Shown: one piece after another, positions 46,001 to 55,360 of the stretch
Position numbering within the stretch: the stretch's first letter is position 1
Layout of the letters: each line of letters begins with the position of its first letter
Notes under the pieces: model-generated
Told to the model about the DNA's origin: nothing
Databases searched by the model: none
Seen by the model: the letters and a program-made list of their open reading frames with translations, nothing else
Made by a program: the position numbers and the translations under genes
NCBI RefSeq assembly: GCF_037042905.1
Contig: NC_087262.1
Span: 10,736,501 to 10,800,500 of the forward strand
Reading direction: 5' to 3'
DNA length: 64,000 nt
DNA from: Lytechinus pictus
Lineage: Eukaryota > Echinodermata > Echinoidea > Temnopleuroida > Toxopneustidae

Positions 46001-49000
46001 ATACAAATCATGCGGGGCAGCTTTTTATTTGCAATGCAGCTACTGTGATGTGGTTCATGGTTATTTTGCACTTGCCTTGTACTCTGGGTATCCAGCATCA
46101 ACTATGACAAAGAAATGTATGGGTCCATGCACAAGCATAATAGAGTAACTATTGTCCCCAGACAAGTGGGTCCATGAAACGCTTTATAGGATCTGATGTT
46201 GGATTCACACCTGTTGTATAGTCCCTACTCTTTTTACTGTTAAAAAGAGAAATGCCACCCCCACTCTTATGTTAAGTCAATTTGGTTTTAATAAAAGCAG
46301 AAAAAAATAAGAGAAGCGTATTAGTAAAGGTTTGGCGAAAATCCACCTAAGAATAACAAAGTTATCATGGTGGCCTAGCTAGTGTTACTGGAAAAGGGAA
46401 AGGTGCTAACATTTTTGCGTAAAGTTACAAGAAATCTTTGATGTTAAACTTTGATGATTGAATATGATGGTTATTTTTCTCACTATGTTTCTCTCTGCTA
46501 TCCATTTTGTCTATTAGACTGTGTTGCTGTCGTTAAAGAAAAATGTCTCCATCTTCTTCACCGAGCTTGCCCTTGAGAATCATAAGATGAGGGGTCGCCA
46601 GACCGTTATGAAGCACCACCAGCAGGCCTCGAGGCTAGCCAAGAGGATGGTGAGGCTACGTAGTGTGCTTTGATTATGATGATGTTGGTGATGGTGGTGG
46701 TGATTACGGTGATGATGATGGTGGTGGTGGTGTTGGTGATGATGGTGATGATGATGATGATGGTTATGAAGATGGTGATGAAGATGATAATGATGTTGAT
46801 GGTGATGATGATATTGGTGATGATGATGATGATGATGGTGATGATGTTGGCGATGGTGGTGATGGTGATAATGATGATGAGATAAGACATGTCACTACGT
46901 CACAGACTATTGACAAGGCACCTCGAAGAACACACCCTAGGGGCCGTTTCATAAAGCTGTTTGTATAAAGTCAAGGGTGACTTTAAGAACGACTGATCAT
47001 CCTTTCTTGTGGTACAGGATGTTCACCATTAAATGTTCGATGGTGATTATTCATAAATTATAGATAATTTACGTGGAGCGTTGTGACCCAGTGGATAAGT
47101 CTTCTGACTTTGAAACAGAGGGCCGTGGGTTCGAATCCCAGCCATGGCTTAATTTCCTTCAGCAAGAAATTTATCCACACTGCTGCACTCGACACAGGTG
47201 AGGTGAGTGGGTACCCAGCAGGATTAATTCCTTGAATGCATGAGCGCTGAAAGGCAGCTCGAGCTAAAGCCGGGGTAATAATAATAATAACAACGCACCT
47301 CAGAATAGAATATTTCTAGATAGATGGCACTATATAAATGCCTATTATTATTATTATTTAGCACGTAAGAAAGGTTCACCAGTCGTTCTTAAAGTCGCTC
47401 TCAACTTCTGAACAGCTTCATGAAACACCCACCAGATATTTTATTTGATTGAAAACTATTATCAGGGTTTATAACCATCTCAACTTTCTCTCCTTCCAGT
47501 TCTTTGTCCCTGAAGCCACGTCCCACCTCATCCTTGATGATCTACTTCTACAAGGTGTCCCGGGTGTTCAAGATCTGGTACCTTGGAGCTACTCCTCCAG
47601 CCAAGATGACCAATCACGGCTGATTTCATTGATCACCAGGGCAACTAAAATGGCCGCCTTTGCAGCAGAGGTAACAAATGCATATCACTTTACTTCGTGA
47701 AAAAAAAGAGAAGATAATCAATTGATCATGTCCATCATATGTAAACATGAGTGGTTGGAAAATAATTTATTTGTCTTTGTACACCTAGATCGTCCTCGAC
47801 CAGTTCCTCTAAAACTAACCATTTTGTCTAATTACCATTATGTCTAATTTCCAGTTAGGACATACCTATTCTGTCTAATATCTATGTGGTATAACACCAC
47901 TAAGGGGGCGTTTTAAGAAACTATTTGCAATCGATTGCAAATTTTAGATGCAAATTTACAAGTGACAGATCAATTTTGACTAAAGCAAATCAAATTATAC
48001 TTGTTGATGCAAGAAGCAGATCATTAATCAGTTGCCAATTTGCAATGACGTGCATGACTTTCAATTCATTTTGGGTCCTGAAATTGACTTGCGATCACAA
48101 CACCCCATTAGGCTGTATGCTTAGCTGGATTGTTTGTTTGACAAAGTCAAATACAACAAGAAAGATGAAGTAAAATTAAATTAGATTAGACTAAATAGTT
48201 GTTAAACGATGCAAGTGTGGTATAAACTAAAGGGCAGTTGGAACGAAATTATAGTAGATCAAATAAGTTGAGCCCATGGGGTGTTAGACTGTCTTAGAAG
48301 TGCTGAGAGACCAACTGCTGAGAGACCAAGACGCCTTTCTCACTACTGCCTAAAACTAGTTTAGTGGAAACTAGTTTAACGCGTAATGAGAATGGTCAAA
48401 CGGTCTTGAAAGCGATCTTCGGAACCACTTCGGTAAACCACCTCGCGATGTAGTTTTCAAGATCGATTTGCCTCGTTAAACTGGTTGTAGCGTGAGGACA
48501 CAACCGTTCTTTGGGAAGCGATCTTTGCACATTTTGATCGCGCTTCTCCACACACTGTGTGTAGAATCTCTACACTGCGATTTCAAATTTTGTGCGAAAC
48601 ATGTCACCCCCACTGACAGCATTCCCATAGCAACAAGGCCACTTTACGTGAGGTGGTTTTTCAAAGCCTTTCGGCCGATCAAATGGAAACGCTAGCAAAG
48701 CAATCTTCCAAACTGGTTTCCTGAACCGGTTTCCAGTAAACCAGTTTTAGAAAGTATAATGAGAATGGTGTCTAAGAGAATATGAACACACTGGTGACTG
48801 CATATCACCTATCATTAAGGAAAATTACACTTTGGGCATGTTTGATTAGAATCAACTTCACAATATCATTTTATTTCCCATAACCTCTTGCAGGTACATC
48901 TGCTTCTAGAGTATATGAGCACTTTGATAGGACACTTGCCACGGAAACAAAGGATCGGGAAGAATGCCTGGAAGCTCATCATCTGCAGACTGATGTTCAT

Positions 49001-49717
49001 TGCATGCAGAATGGAAGAAGTAAGTAGAACTAGGACTCAGGAACAGGTCTTTCAAATGAATGAATGCTGAGGATGAGCATGATATCATGATGATGATGGT
49101 GATGAAGATGATGGTGGTGGCGGTGATGGTGGTGATGATGATGATGGTGATGATGATGGTGATGATGATGATGATGATGATAATGATGATGATGATGATG
49201 ATGTTGGTGATGGTGATGATGATGATGAGGAGGATGAGGATGATGATGATGTTGGTGTTGATGGTGAGGATGATGAGGATGGTAATTAGGGTGAGGATGA
49301 TGATGATGATGACGATGGTGATGACGATGAAGAGGAGGAGGAGGATGAAAATGATCATGATAGTGATGATTATGATGATGATACTGCTGCTGCTGATAAT
49401 GATGATTATTATTTGATCAGGTTGCAAAAACAGCATGGCATTTGGTCAAAAGATGTATCTTTTTCCTCCAAGCTATTTTTTTCAAGTGACATATTCATTT
49501 TCACCTATATTTCTTCACCTTGTAGCTCCTTGAGCGGCAGCATGAGAAACCTGCAGAGACTGTTTGGAGGAGCCTCACTGTACTGCTTCACCAGGGTCAA
49601 CTGTGCATCAAAGACATCACCAGGACAATGCCACTCCTGCACAAGGGACTTCAGAATGTCAATGGTGAAGGGTCAAAGAGGACTGCTGAAGGGAACTCTC
49701 AAGGAGCAAGGAATTAA
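37052..49717 (+). CDS. Ariadne-like RBR (RING1-IBR-RING2) E3 ubiquitin ligase, 12 coding exons, 1025 aa
   Basis: Exons: 37052-37256, 38116-38661, 39847-40495, 40913-41044, 41719-41869, 42855-43067, 43598-43946, 44879-45090, 46518-46649, 47500-47670, 48894-49019, 49526-49717. All phases join; 3078 nt in total. RBR ligases accept ubiquitin from an E2 on a RING2 cysteine before passing it to substrate. RING1 runs from Cys581 to Cys636, the IBR from Cys675 to Cys735, and RING2 from Cys766 to Cys811, with Cys779 (NGGCMHM) in the catalytic position and FCWECLGPW as in Ariadne proteins. The 206 residues after RING2 are helical, and LIICRLMFIACRMEE resembles the Ariadne domain. The first 560 residues are unrecognised: a basic stretch (RNRREEKKERRRERARTGRR), then acidic/serine-rich sequence. 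The start has a good context (AAGATGG). I cannot assign an orthologue. The terminal exon is followed by two decayed tandem copies. Confidence 0.85.
38841..39276. mobile_element. 435-bp palindromic MITE
   Basis: TGGCCCGAATTCACAAAGG and its complement form the ends. The arms match for about 200 bp each, including ACCATGGTTAGATA and its inverse around a short central loop near 39045. It lies in intron 2 of the RBR gene. The high arm identity suggests recent insertion. Confidence 0.8.
39365..39665 (+). mobile_element. SINE-like remnant with simple tail
   Basis: A B-box-like GGGGTTCGATTCC at about 39425 and a 3' tail GCGCAGTATATAAATGATAA with ATA repeats at about 39635-39665 resemble the SINE at 47072. 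The A-box region is not convincing, so this may be a diverged copy. Confidence 0.35.
41139..41350. mobile_element. MITE with CGAGTGGATACCATGCGCGACCA ends (first 20: CGAGTGGATACCATGCGCGA)
   Basis: Perfect inverted ends of about 23 bp bound a 212-bp element in intron 4 of the RBR gene. The interior has AGGGTGTC and ACGTGTTT repeats. It resembles the larger element at 50707 in layout and internal text (GACCAAAAAAAC, AAGGGTGTCAAAAACAC). Confidence 0.7.
41505..41605. repeat. short tandem array of TGTGTAAAATCATG-like units
   Basis: About eight copies of TGTGTAAAA with variable spacers (ATCATG, ACTGTA, TTG) lie in intron 4 of the RBR gene. They interrupt a palindromic MITE whose ends (AACAGCTTTATGAAACA and ACAGCTCTATGAAATACC) flank the array. 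Confidence 0.6.
41897..42472. mobile_element. TTAA-flanked MITE, copy 2
   Basis: TTAAAGGGATGGTCCGGGC on the left and GGACCATTCCTTTAA on the right; 576 bp. The arms are strongly self-complementary (AAATTTCATCAAAATCGGAT and ATGAATATTCATTAGG with their inverses). Same family as 23321-23915. It starts 28 bases after exon 5 of the RBR gene. Confidence 0.8.
42855..43067 (+). CDS. RBR gene exon 6: RING1
   Basis: Acceptor CCTCAG, donor CCG|GTAAGT, phase 0 at both ends. Encodes residues 562-632, with CGIC, GCGHLFCNDCW and the RCP that pairs with Cys636 in the next exon. Confidence 0.88.
43320..43480. mobile_element. 160-bp palindromic MITE
   Basis: CTGGGGCCCATTTCATAAAG and its near complement at the right end bound arms with AGTTACAACTG/CAGTTGTAACT and two ACCATGGTAAC/TTGCCATGGTA palindromes. 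Intron 6 of the RBR gene. Confidence 0.75.
43598..43946 (+). CDS. RBR gene exon 7: end of RING1, linker and IBR
   Basis: Acceptor CTGCAG, donor CTG|GTAAAT, ends in phase 1. Encodes residues 633-748. The IBR ligands are Cys675, Cys680, Cys715, Cys717, Cys722, Cys725, His730 and Cys735. An insertion with TEPGGDLSGGPRVRER lengthens the loop between the two zinc sites compared with human Ariadne proteins. Confidence 0.88.
44512..44637. mobile_element. short palindromic MITE with GTAACACAAA ends
   Basis: GGTAACACAAAGGTGAGCAAT on the left pairs with TTGCTAAGTTTTGTGTTACG on the right; 126 bp. The ends resemble those of the elements at 53241 and 63159. Intron 7 of the RBR gene. Confidence 0.6.
44879..45090 (+). 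CDS. RBR gene exon 8: RING2 with catalytic cysteine
   Basis: Acceptor ATATAG, donor GAG|GTATGC, ends in phase 0. Encodes residues 749-819. RCPSC, the catalytic NGGCMHM (codon at 44968-44970), CNCGANFCWEC and the final His801/Cys811 ligands are all present, so the enzyme should be active. Confidence 0.88.
45367..45782. mobile_element. MITE with about 42-bp inverted ends
   Basis: AAGGCGACCGCACACCTTAC begins both strands, and homology extends to CCGATTTT. The 416-bp element lies in intron 8 of the RBR gene. Confidence 0.8.
46672..46885. repeat. GAT trinucleotide microsatellite
   Basis: An interrupted GATGATGGT tract begins 23 bases after the donor of exon 9 of the RBR gene. All six frames are open through it, but none is a real gene. 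Confidence 0.9.
46938..47427. mobile_element. palindromic MITE containing a SINE
   Basis: GGGGCCGTTTCATAAAGCTG on the left and CAGCTTCATGAAACACC on the right, with GACTTTAAGAACGACTG and its inverse inside. A tRNA-derived SINE occupies the centre. It is a sister of the element at 33692 and provides the empty target site for the insertion at 33809. Confidence 0.7.
47072..47358 (+). mobile_element. tRNA-derived SINE
   Basis: The head has an A box (TGACCCAGTGG) and a B box (GGTTCGAATCC) about 35 bases apart, typical of a polymerase III promoter. A tRNA-unrelated body follows, and the tail ends CTATATAAATGCC plus an ATT repeat. It is nested in the MITE at 46938. A reverse-strand tail fragment of the same family is at about 57010-57075. 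Confidence 0.75.
48331..48772. mobile_element. palindromic MITE with TTTCTCACTACT-type ends
   Basis: The left end TTTCTCACTACTGCCTAAAA pairs with the right end TTTTAGAAAGTATAATGAGA. Inverted GGAAAC/AACTGGTTT blocks lie inside. About 440 bp, in intron 10 of the RBR gene. Divergence between arms is moderate. Confidence 0.6.
49074..49410. repeat. second GAT/ATG microsatellite
   Basis: Over 300 bases of ATG/GAT triplets with GGT, GAG and AAG interruptions in intron 11 of the RBR gene, starting about 55 bases after the donor. Its open frames are artefacts of the triplet. Confidence 0.9.
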
Positions 49718-50040
49718 ATTGTAGTGATTGTTTCAGGGATTTCAGTCAGGACAACTCTGCTTCAGAGACATCACCAGGACAATGCCACTCCTGCACAAGT
49801 GACTTCAGAATGTCAAGCGTCAAAGAGGACTGCTGATGGGAATTCTCAAGGAGCAAAGAATTAAATCGCACTGGTTGTTTCGAGGATTTCAATCAGGACA
49901 ACTCTGCTTCAGAGGCATCACCAGGACAATGCCACTCCTGCAAAAGAGACTTCAGAATGTCAAAGGTCAAAGAGGACAGTTGAAGGAGACACGCAGAACC
50001 CTCGAGGAGCAAGGAATTAAATCGTTGTGCCCACTCACTA
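49583..50040 (+). repeat. tandem triplication of the RBR terminal exon
   Basis: Three copies of a roughly 150-bp block share ACATCACCAGGACAATGCCA, CTTCAGAATGTCAA and GGAGCAAGGAATTAAAT; anchor positions are 49613, 49767 and 49914. Copy 1 is the functional end of the coding sequence (stop at 49715-49717). Copies 2 and 3 lie after the stop and have lost the frame at several points, so they would be in the 3' UTR. Confidence 0.85.
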
Positions 50041-50096
50041 GATTAAGTTAACTGTTCCACACATTTATGCACATTCTCCACTTCCTAGGGGGCAAA

Positions 50097-50368
50097 TATG
50101 GAAAAGTTTCTTGCCAAAAGACAAGTGTATACAGTATGCTGATCTATTCACCGCCTCATTGGCATCCTCCCTGGATAGAGAGTGGCAAATCTTGGCAATT
50201 GTCTTTCTGAAAGGCATGACGTTGGCATCCTACCATACCCGTGTTTGGAGAGTGGCAAATTTGGTTAATGTCTTTCCCAACAGCATTAGTGCCAAGTAGG
50301 ATAGTTGAACCCCTGACCCTTTGTTTATGAGTCAAGGGACTCAACCACTACACCACTCCGGCACATGA
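50097..50368 (-). mobile_element. tRNA-derived SINE, minus strand
   Basis: Read on the minus strand, the head GCCGGAGTGGTGTAGTGGTT has an A box (TGGTGTAGTGG) and GGGGTTCAACTATCC a B box. The body extends toward 50097 with two GAGTGGCAAAT-type inverted phrases. It differs from the SINE at 47072. Confidence 0.6.
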
Positions 50369-50706
50369 ATGCAATTAGAATGCAGTTAGTTTGCAAGCTC
50401 AGACTTTAAATTTGACTCTTTAATAAAGTAACACCATATCTACATGTAGGTTGGAGACTAAACTAAACTCCAAACCCTATGTGTGTGTCAAATAAGAAGC
50501 GGAAGCAGCTACAGTTTGTGAGTGAATTTTATCTCACTACTTCCAACTCTGCACTATGCATTTCATGCAAAAACCAAAGAATTGTTTCTGCAGACTACAT
50601 CTCAATAGCATAGCATTATTTTTTTTGGTGAAAGATTTAGCCCAACATGGATGGTCCAACTCTGGAGACATACACAATCATCTAATGCACATGTGAATAT
50701 ATTTCC

Positions 50707-51135
50707 CGGGGGCCAGTCAAATTTATCGCTGTACACACGCATGACCAAAAAAACGTGTTTAAAGGGGATTTTTTTTCAGTTTTGGACACGGGCCATACGT
50801 GCACTTGTTAAGGGTATCAAAAACACCAATTTTCAAAAACTAAGGGGTAGCTTTGAAAGACTGGTCAATGGTCAATCGCAGGGTCAAACGGATTTAGGGT
50901 ATGTTTTTTGTTTCCAAAGCTTTTTTTTTTAAGACTAGCCAAACCTGTTTAGGGTAGGGTTTTTTCCCCGGGGTCATATTCTGGCGACATTGTTAAGGGG
51001 TCAAAATGTGTAAATAAAGCCTGCGAAAACTTGTTTAGGGGGTTATTTTGCACACACAGAAAAACTCGTTTAGGGGGTGTTTGGAAATCTTTTGGCCACG
51101 CGTGTGTACAGCAACACATTTGACTTGCCCCCCCC
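50707..51135. mobile_element. MITE with GGGCCAGTCAAATTT-type ends
   Basis: GGGGCCAGTCAAATTTATCG pairs with ACATTTGACTTGCCCCC, and inside them GTACACACGC pairs with GCGTGTGTAC. Several CTGTTTAGGG/TTTAGGGG phrases repeat in the interior. The poly-C right end suggests slippage. Related to the element at 41139. Confidence 0.65.
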
Positions 51136-52110
51136 CCCCCCCCCCGAGATATATTTATGAATATTTAGGAACCTTATTCCTTGATTTGATAAATTTAGAA
51201 TTACTCTCGGCCAATATGCATTCTTTATACATAAAGAAGTACACTTAGCTTTCAGTTCTTGCCTCTAGAAGCAAATAATAATAGTTGGTGAAGAAGATGA
51301 TGGGCAAACTATCATTTTCTACTATGCGATCTTCCTGTAGCTCAGTTGTGTACATCCAGCTCAACAAGGAATTGATAGTTTGTCTATTCACCTGAAACCA
51401 AGAGGTGATCAATTGCTTTATATTCCACACCTGACAGGCTGAAGCCATTGAACTATGCATGTATGGGAAGAAAACCATATTTATACTTCTTTACATTTTT
51501 ACAAGAACGAATTATGGTGTAAAATCATTACTCTTGAATTTCTTTTGTATGTAATACTAAATTCTGCAAATTCAGGGTTATTATAGATGATGGTTAAGCT
51601 TTTCTCCAAACCACCATAAATTATGATAATGAAGATTGTGTATGTTCCATTGGGAATCAGACCTAGTTTTACATTATTAGAGAGAAAATTATTTGGCTAT
51701 TTCAAGTAACAATTATTGTTAATTGTTAATTCATTGTTACTTCATTGATGACATGTGCAATGTCTTGTAGAATTGAAATAAACTTGAAATAAACACTTGA
51801 AATAAACTTGAAAAATTAAGAGATATAGTGGCAGTGTGTAGTACATCAGCTCTCTCATGTGCACTGCATATCACTGTTTTGTGAAGGTAATTCAGATGTC
51901 ATAACTTTACGGTATTTGACAGCCGATTTTGATGAAGTTTTCAGCAACATGCTGGGAACTTTGAAATCCACTGTTTTGCTTTCCCCAGCTTTTCTGGGGA
52001 CTGAAGTGCAATATAGATATTCAAGAAGTATTTACTATTTACATATCGTTTGAACGCATACAATAATAATTGTATCAGAGTATATGCTATATGATTGCTT
52101 ACTGTTTTTG
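51136..52110. other. noncoding stretch with a TTGAAATAAAC tail-like array
   Basis: Three tandem TTGAAATAAAC units at about 51771-51810 look like the 3' tail of a retroelement, or a clustered polyadenylation signal for the RBR gene. A decayed relative of the 20675-type MITE follows at about 51830-51960 (CATATCACTGTTTTGTGAA, GATTTTGATGAAGTTTTCAG). Confidence 0.4.
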
Positions 52111-53039
52111 TCTCACCTGCATAGCAGAGTGAGACTATAGGCGCCGCTTTTCCGACGGCGACGGCGGCGGCGGCGTCAACACCAAATCTTAACCTGAGGT
52201 TAAGTTTTTGAAATGACAGCATAACTTAGAAAGTATATGGACCTAGTTCATGAAACTTGGCCATAAGGTTAATCAAGTATTACTGAACATCCTGCCTGAG
52301 TTTCATGTCACATGACCAAGGTCAAAGGTCATTTAGGGTCAATGAACTTAGACCATGTTGGGGGAATCAACATCAAAATCTTAACCTAAGGTTAAGTTTT
52401 TGAAATGTCATCATAACTTAAAAAATATATGGACCTAGTTCATGAAACTTATACATAAGGTTAATCAAGTATCACTGAACATCCTGCATGAGTTTCACAT
52501 CACATGACCAAGGTCAAAGGTCATTTAGGGTCAATGAACTTTGGCCGAATTGGGGGTATCTGTTGAATTACCATCATAACTTTGAAAGTTTATGGATCTG
52601 ATTCATGAAACTTGGACATAATAGTAATCAAGTATTACTGAACATCCTGTGCAAGTTTCAGGTCACATGATCAAGGTCAAAGGTCATTTAGGGTCAATGA
52701 ACTTTGGCCAAATTGGGGTATTTGTTGAATTACAGCCATAAATTTGAAAGTGTGTTGGTCTAGTTCATAAAACTTGGACATAATAGTAATCAAGTATCAC
52801 TGAACATCCTGTGCGAGTTTCAGGTCACATGATCAAGGTCAAAGGTCATGTAAGGTCAAAGAACTTTGGCCACGTTGGGGGTATTTGTTGAATTGCCATC
52901 ATATCTCTATAAGTGTATTGGTCTAGTTCATAAAACTTGGAAATAAGAGTAACCAAGTATCACTGAACATCTTGTGCGAGTTATAGTAGTTTTCAAAATC
53001 AGCACTGCTGCTATATTGAATCGCGTGATGCAGGTGAGA
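52111..53039. mobile_element. element with TCTCACCTGCAT ends and tandem DR1-like repeats
   Basis: Inverted ends TCTCACCTGCAT (52111) and ATGCAGGTGAGA (to 53039). Next to the left end is a GC-rich stretch of GGCGAC/GGCGGC. The rest is a tandem repeat of about 160-190 bp with AACTTGG-CATAA, CAAGTATCACTGAACATCCT and AAGGTCAAAGGTCA, the last at 52318, 52510, 52673 and 52835. No protein is encoded. Confidence 0.7.
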
Positions 53040-53240
53040 CGGCCAGAGGCATTCCACTTGTTGTTATTTTATACAGATCATCTTTTACTATTGAAATATT
53101 TTTTTATCATTACATTTTGTGTTTTTTTTTTTTCATTATTTATTTCTAAATAAATTATATCTTTGAAATTAAACTTTGTGTCTCGTTTATTTTTCATGTT
53201 GTTATGTCCATCTCTGTGTTTGATGGGCCATAGATCTTGT

Positions 53241-53394
53241 CCCCGTGACACAAAACGATTAGCAATTAATGGCTAAATGAAATGGCCTATCAAGATCATC
53301 CTAGTATGAGCATTTTGCTCAGTAGACTGACTAGGAACCAATCAGAATTGCTCTTTCAAATTAGCAATTGAACGCTAACCTTTGTGCTACAGGG
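53241..53394. mobile_element. short palindromic MITE, copy 1 of a pair
   Basis: CCCCGTGACACAAAACGATT and AACGCTAACCTTTGTGCTAC form the ends; the middle reads CAGTAGACTGACTAGGAA. A sister is at 63159-63310. Confidence 0.7.
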
Positions 53395-53699
53395 CACTGG
53401 TAAATATTACTTGGTCTGTGCACATTTTGTCTTCTACTCTCATCCCACATGGTCTAATCATAGTTTGTCTATGCACAACCAGGAGGGTGTTTCACAAAAA
53501 TTTAAGTATTGCTTTGCAGTATCAAAGGCATCACTGCATTATCAGGCAAAGAGGACACACGCTACTGCGTAAAAATCAATATGATTGCATGTGCTGTTAC
53601 ATCATTTTCCGAATTGGTAATTAAGCATGACTCTAAATCCTTATGCAAAAAAAGAGGAAAAGAAATTTAGGGACTAGCTCACTAGTGTACGAATGGCAT

Positions 53700-53843
53700 A
53701 TTCCCATCATGCTAACTTATAAAGGAGGGGGGGGGGCACACTTGTGTGAGAACGGCATATTTACATTAAAAATATTGACTATATGACTCTCGAAGGAGTG
53801 CATGGGCCTGATGTACCCCCCCCCCCCTGGATCCGCCACTGAG
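53700..53843. mobile_element. truncated element with a GGATCCGCCACTG right end
   Basis: The right end CTGGATCCGCCACTG matches the end of the 33809 element. Only this end is clear. The interior has ACTTGTGTGAGAACGGCATA-like text and poly-G/poly-C tracts. Confidence 0.4.
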
Positions 53844-53887
53844 CTTCACACATTTTACCTATCCACTTGTTCTAACACTGTCTATAT

Positions 53888-54925
53888 CAGGGGTTCTCAA
53901 ACTTTTTTTGTGAAGGGCCAGATGAGACTCCAAGTATACCTGAAAGGGCCAGGGTGAAGTGGATACTTAGAAAAAAATGTGCGCGAAGCGCAAAGACCCT
54001 ATTGCGGCCGGGGTCCTAGATGCTCTCTTGTGCAATCTGGCCGTTGTCTTATTTTGGGAGCATTTAATCCAACAAATTTATAACAGTTTCATATGGAACG
54101 CAGGCAAAATTAGAAAAGATTTCAAAATACAGCGAGAGTCAATATTGATAACAAAATTGTAGTACTTTGTTAAAAGGAATCTAGATTGTATACCTTTACA
54201 TACCTGGTATTGGGGAGTTAGATAATGTCTTAATTGAAGTATCAATATTTTTTGTAGTCAAAGTAGAATGAATAATAGAGCATGTCTGTTGTAGACTTTC
54301 ACAAGGATGTCAGTCTCCTATAGTCACTTTCAATATGGGAAAAGTGACAGTCTGTCAGCAACAAGTTGCTTGAACCTTGACACAAAAGGTGTAATTGCCA
54401 GACGAAGGCACTGGTGCAAAATTAATGTTCACTGGTCAAGCAGGGGCCGCGGAAGCGGGGGGGGGGGGGGGGCTTCACCCAAAACCATGTGTACAAAAAC
54501 GTAAAAATTACCATATGATTGTGATTTTTTGCATGGCCAGCCCCCCCCCCCCCCCCACTTTCAAAACCGTTCCGCGGCCCCTGTCAAGGTACTTCGGTAT
54601 GAATTAATTCTTTAAAATGTTCATTGTGGAAAATGCACTTTCGCACCTGTATGTAGATCCAAACATGGTGAGAACAGCGCTCTAGTCATCTAATAATTAG
54701 AAAGTAGATCGAACAGACAGCTGCTCCACTAAACTTTGTTTAAATGTCAAATTAATTTGACTGCCATTACTTTTATTACGGTTAGGTCTACAACTATACA
54801 CAATGTAATCATATTGAGCTATGTTTCATATTGTGACTTAATTAAAAGTGATTAAAAAAAACCCAGCAGAGTCTCGCGGGCCGGATTGAGAAGCTTCGCG
54901 GGCCGTAGTTGAACTGTTTATGAAC
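53888..54925. mobile_element. decayed hAT-type element with CAGGGGTTCTCAAAC left end
   Basis: CAGGGGTTCTCAAACTTTTT is a classic hAT terminus, followed by GAAGGGCCAGATGA. On the right, CTCGCGGGCCGGATTGAGAA and GCGGGCCGTAGTTGAACTG resemble the complementary side of such elements, but the terminal bases have decayed. A 143-bp MITE is nested at 54441. No transposase frame remains. Confidence 0.6.
54441..54583. mobile_element. CAGGGGCCGCGGAA MITE, copy 4 (nested)
   Basis: CAGGGGCCGCGGAA and TTCCGCGGCCCCTG ends with TCAAG on both sides, an exact 5-bp target-site duplication. It carries the family core GTACAAAAACGTAAAAATTA and lies inside the hAT-type remnant. Confidence 0.85.
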
Positions 54926-55254
54926 CAATTTTTTTTCTTTGACATTGTGCAAAAGGTTTAATCGGGGTTGTCAATTTTTTTTCTTCAAAAAATTATATTT
55001 TAGTTCATTTTTTCTGTATGATTCTTGCCAAAAAAAATGAGTAATCAGTCCGCTTCTCACTAGTTGTCTACTACAGACTATGCCTGTGCCTCTCGATCCG
55101 TCTTCCACCCGAGTCTAATATAAATTCCTCTGTTCACCCTTCTCTCATACCATCTTCTTTTCCCTCTTACTTATTTCTGTATTCTCTTTCATCTTATCTC
55201 ATAATCTCTTCTCTATAAAGTCTAATTATTTTTCTTTTAGGTGCTTCTCCCTAT

Positions 55255-55360
55255 AGTCTTGAGGACGCAATGATGATGACTTTTAAAATCCTGTCATATA
55301 TATACTTCTTCATCATTATGACATGATTTTAAAAGTCATCATCATTGCGTCCTCAAGACT
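55255..55360. repeat. near-perfect hairpin, about 43-bp arms
   Basis: AGTCTTGAGGACGCAATGAT begins the left arm, and its complement ends the right arm at 55360. The loop is about 20 bases. No open frame covers it. It may be a very young miniature element or a structured RNA. Confidence 0.8.

Noticed and set aside
46606-46968. Long open frames in the GAT microsatellite on both strands
   Set aside because: A trinucleotide repeat without stop triplets is open in several frames; the peptides are runs of Asp, Met or Ile and the tract is intronic.
47090-47150. Possible functional tRNA gene
   Set aside because: A and B boxes are present, but the acceptor stem does not pair and a SINE body with an ATT tail follows.
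48906-49436. 176-codon minus-strand frame and 118-codon plus-strand frame
   Set aside because: Both are created by the ATG/GAT microsatellite in RBR intron 11.
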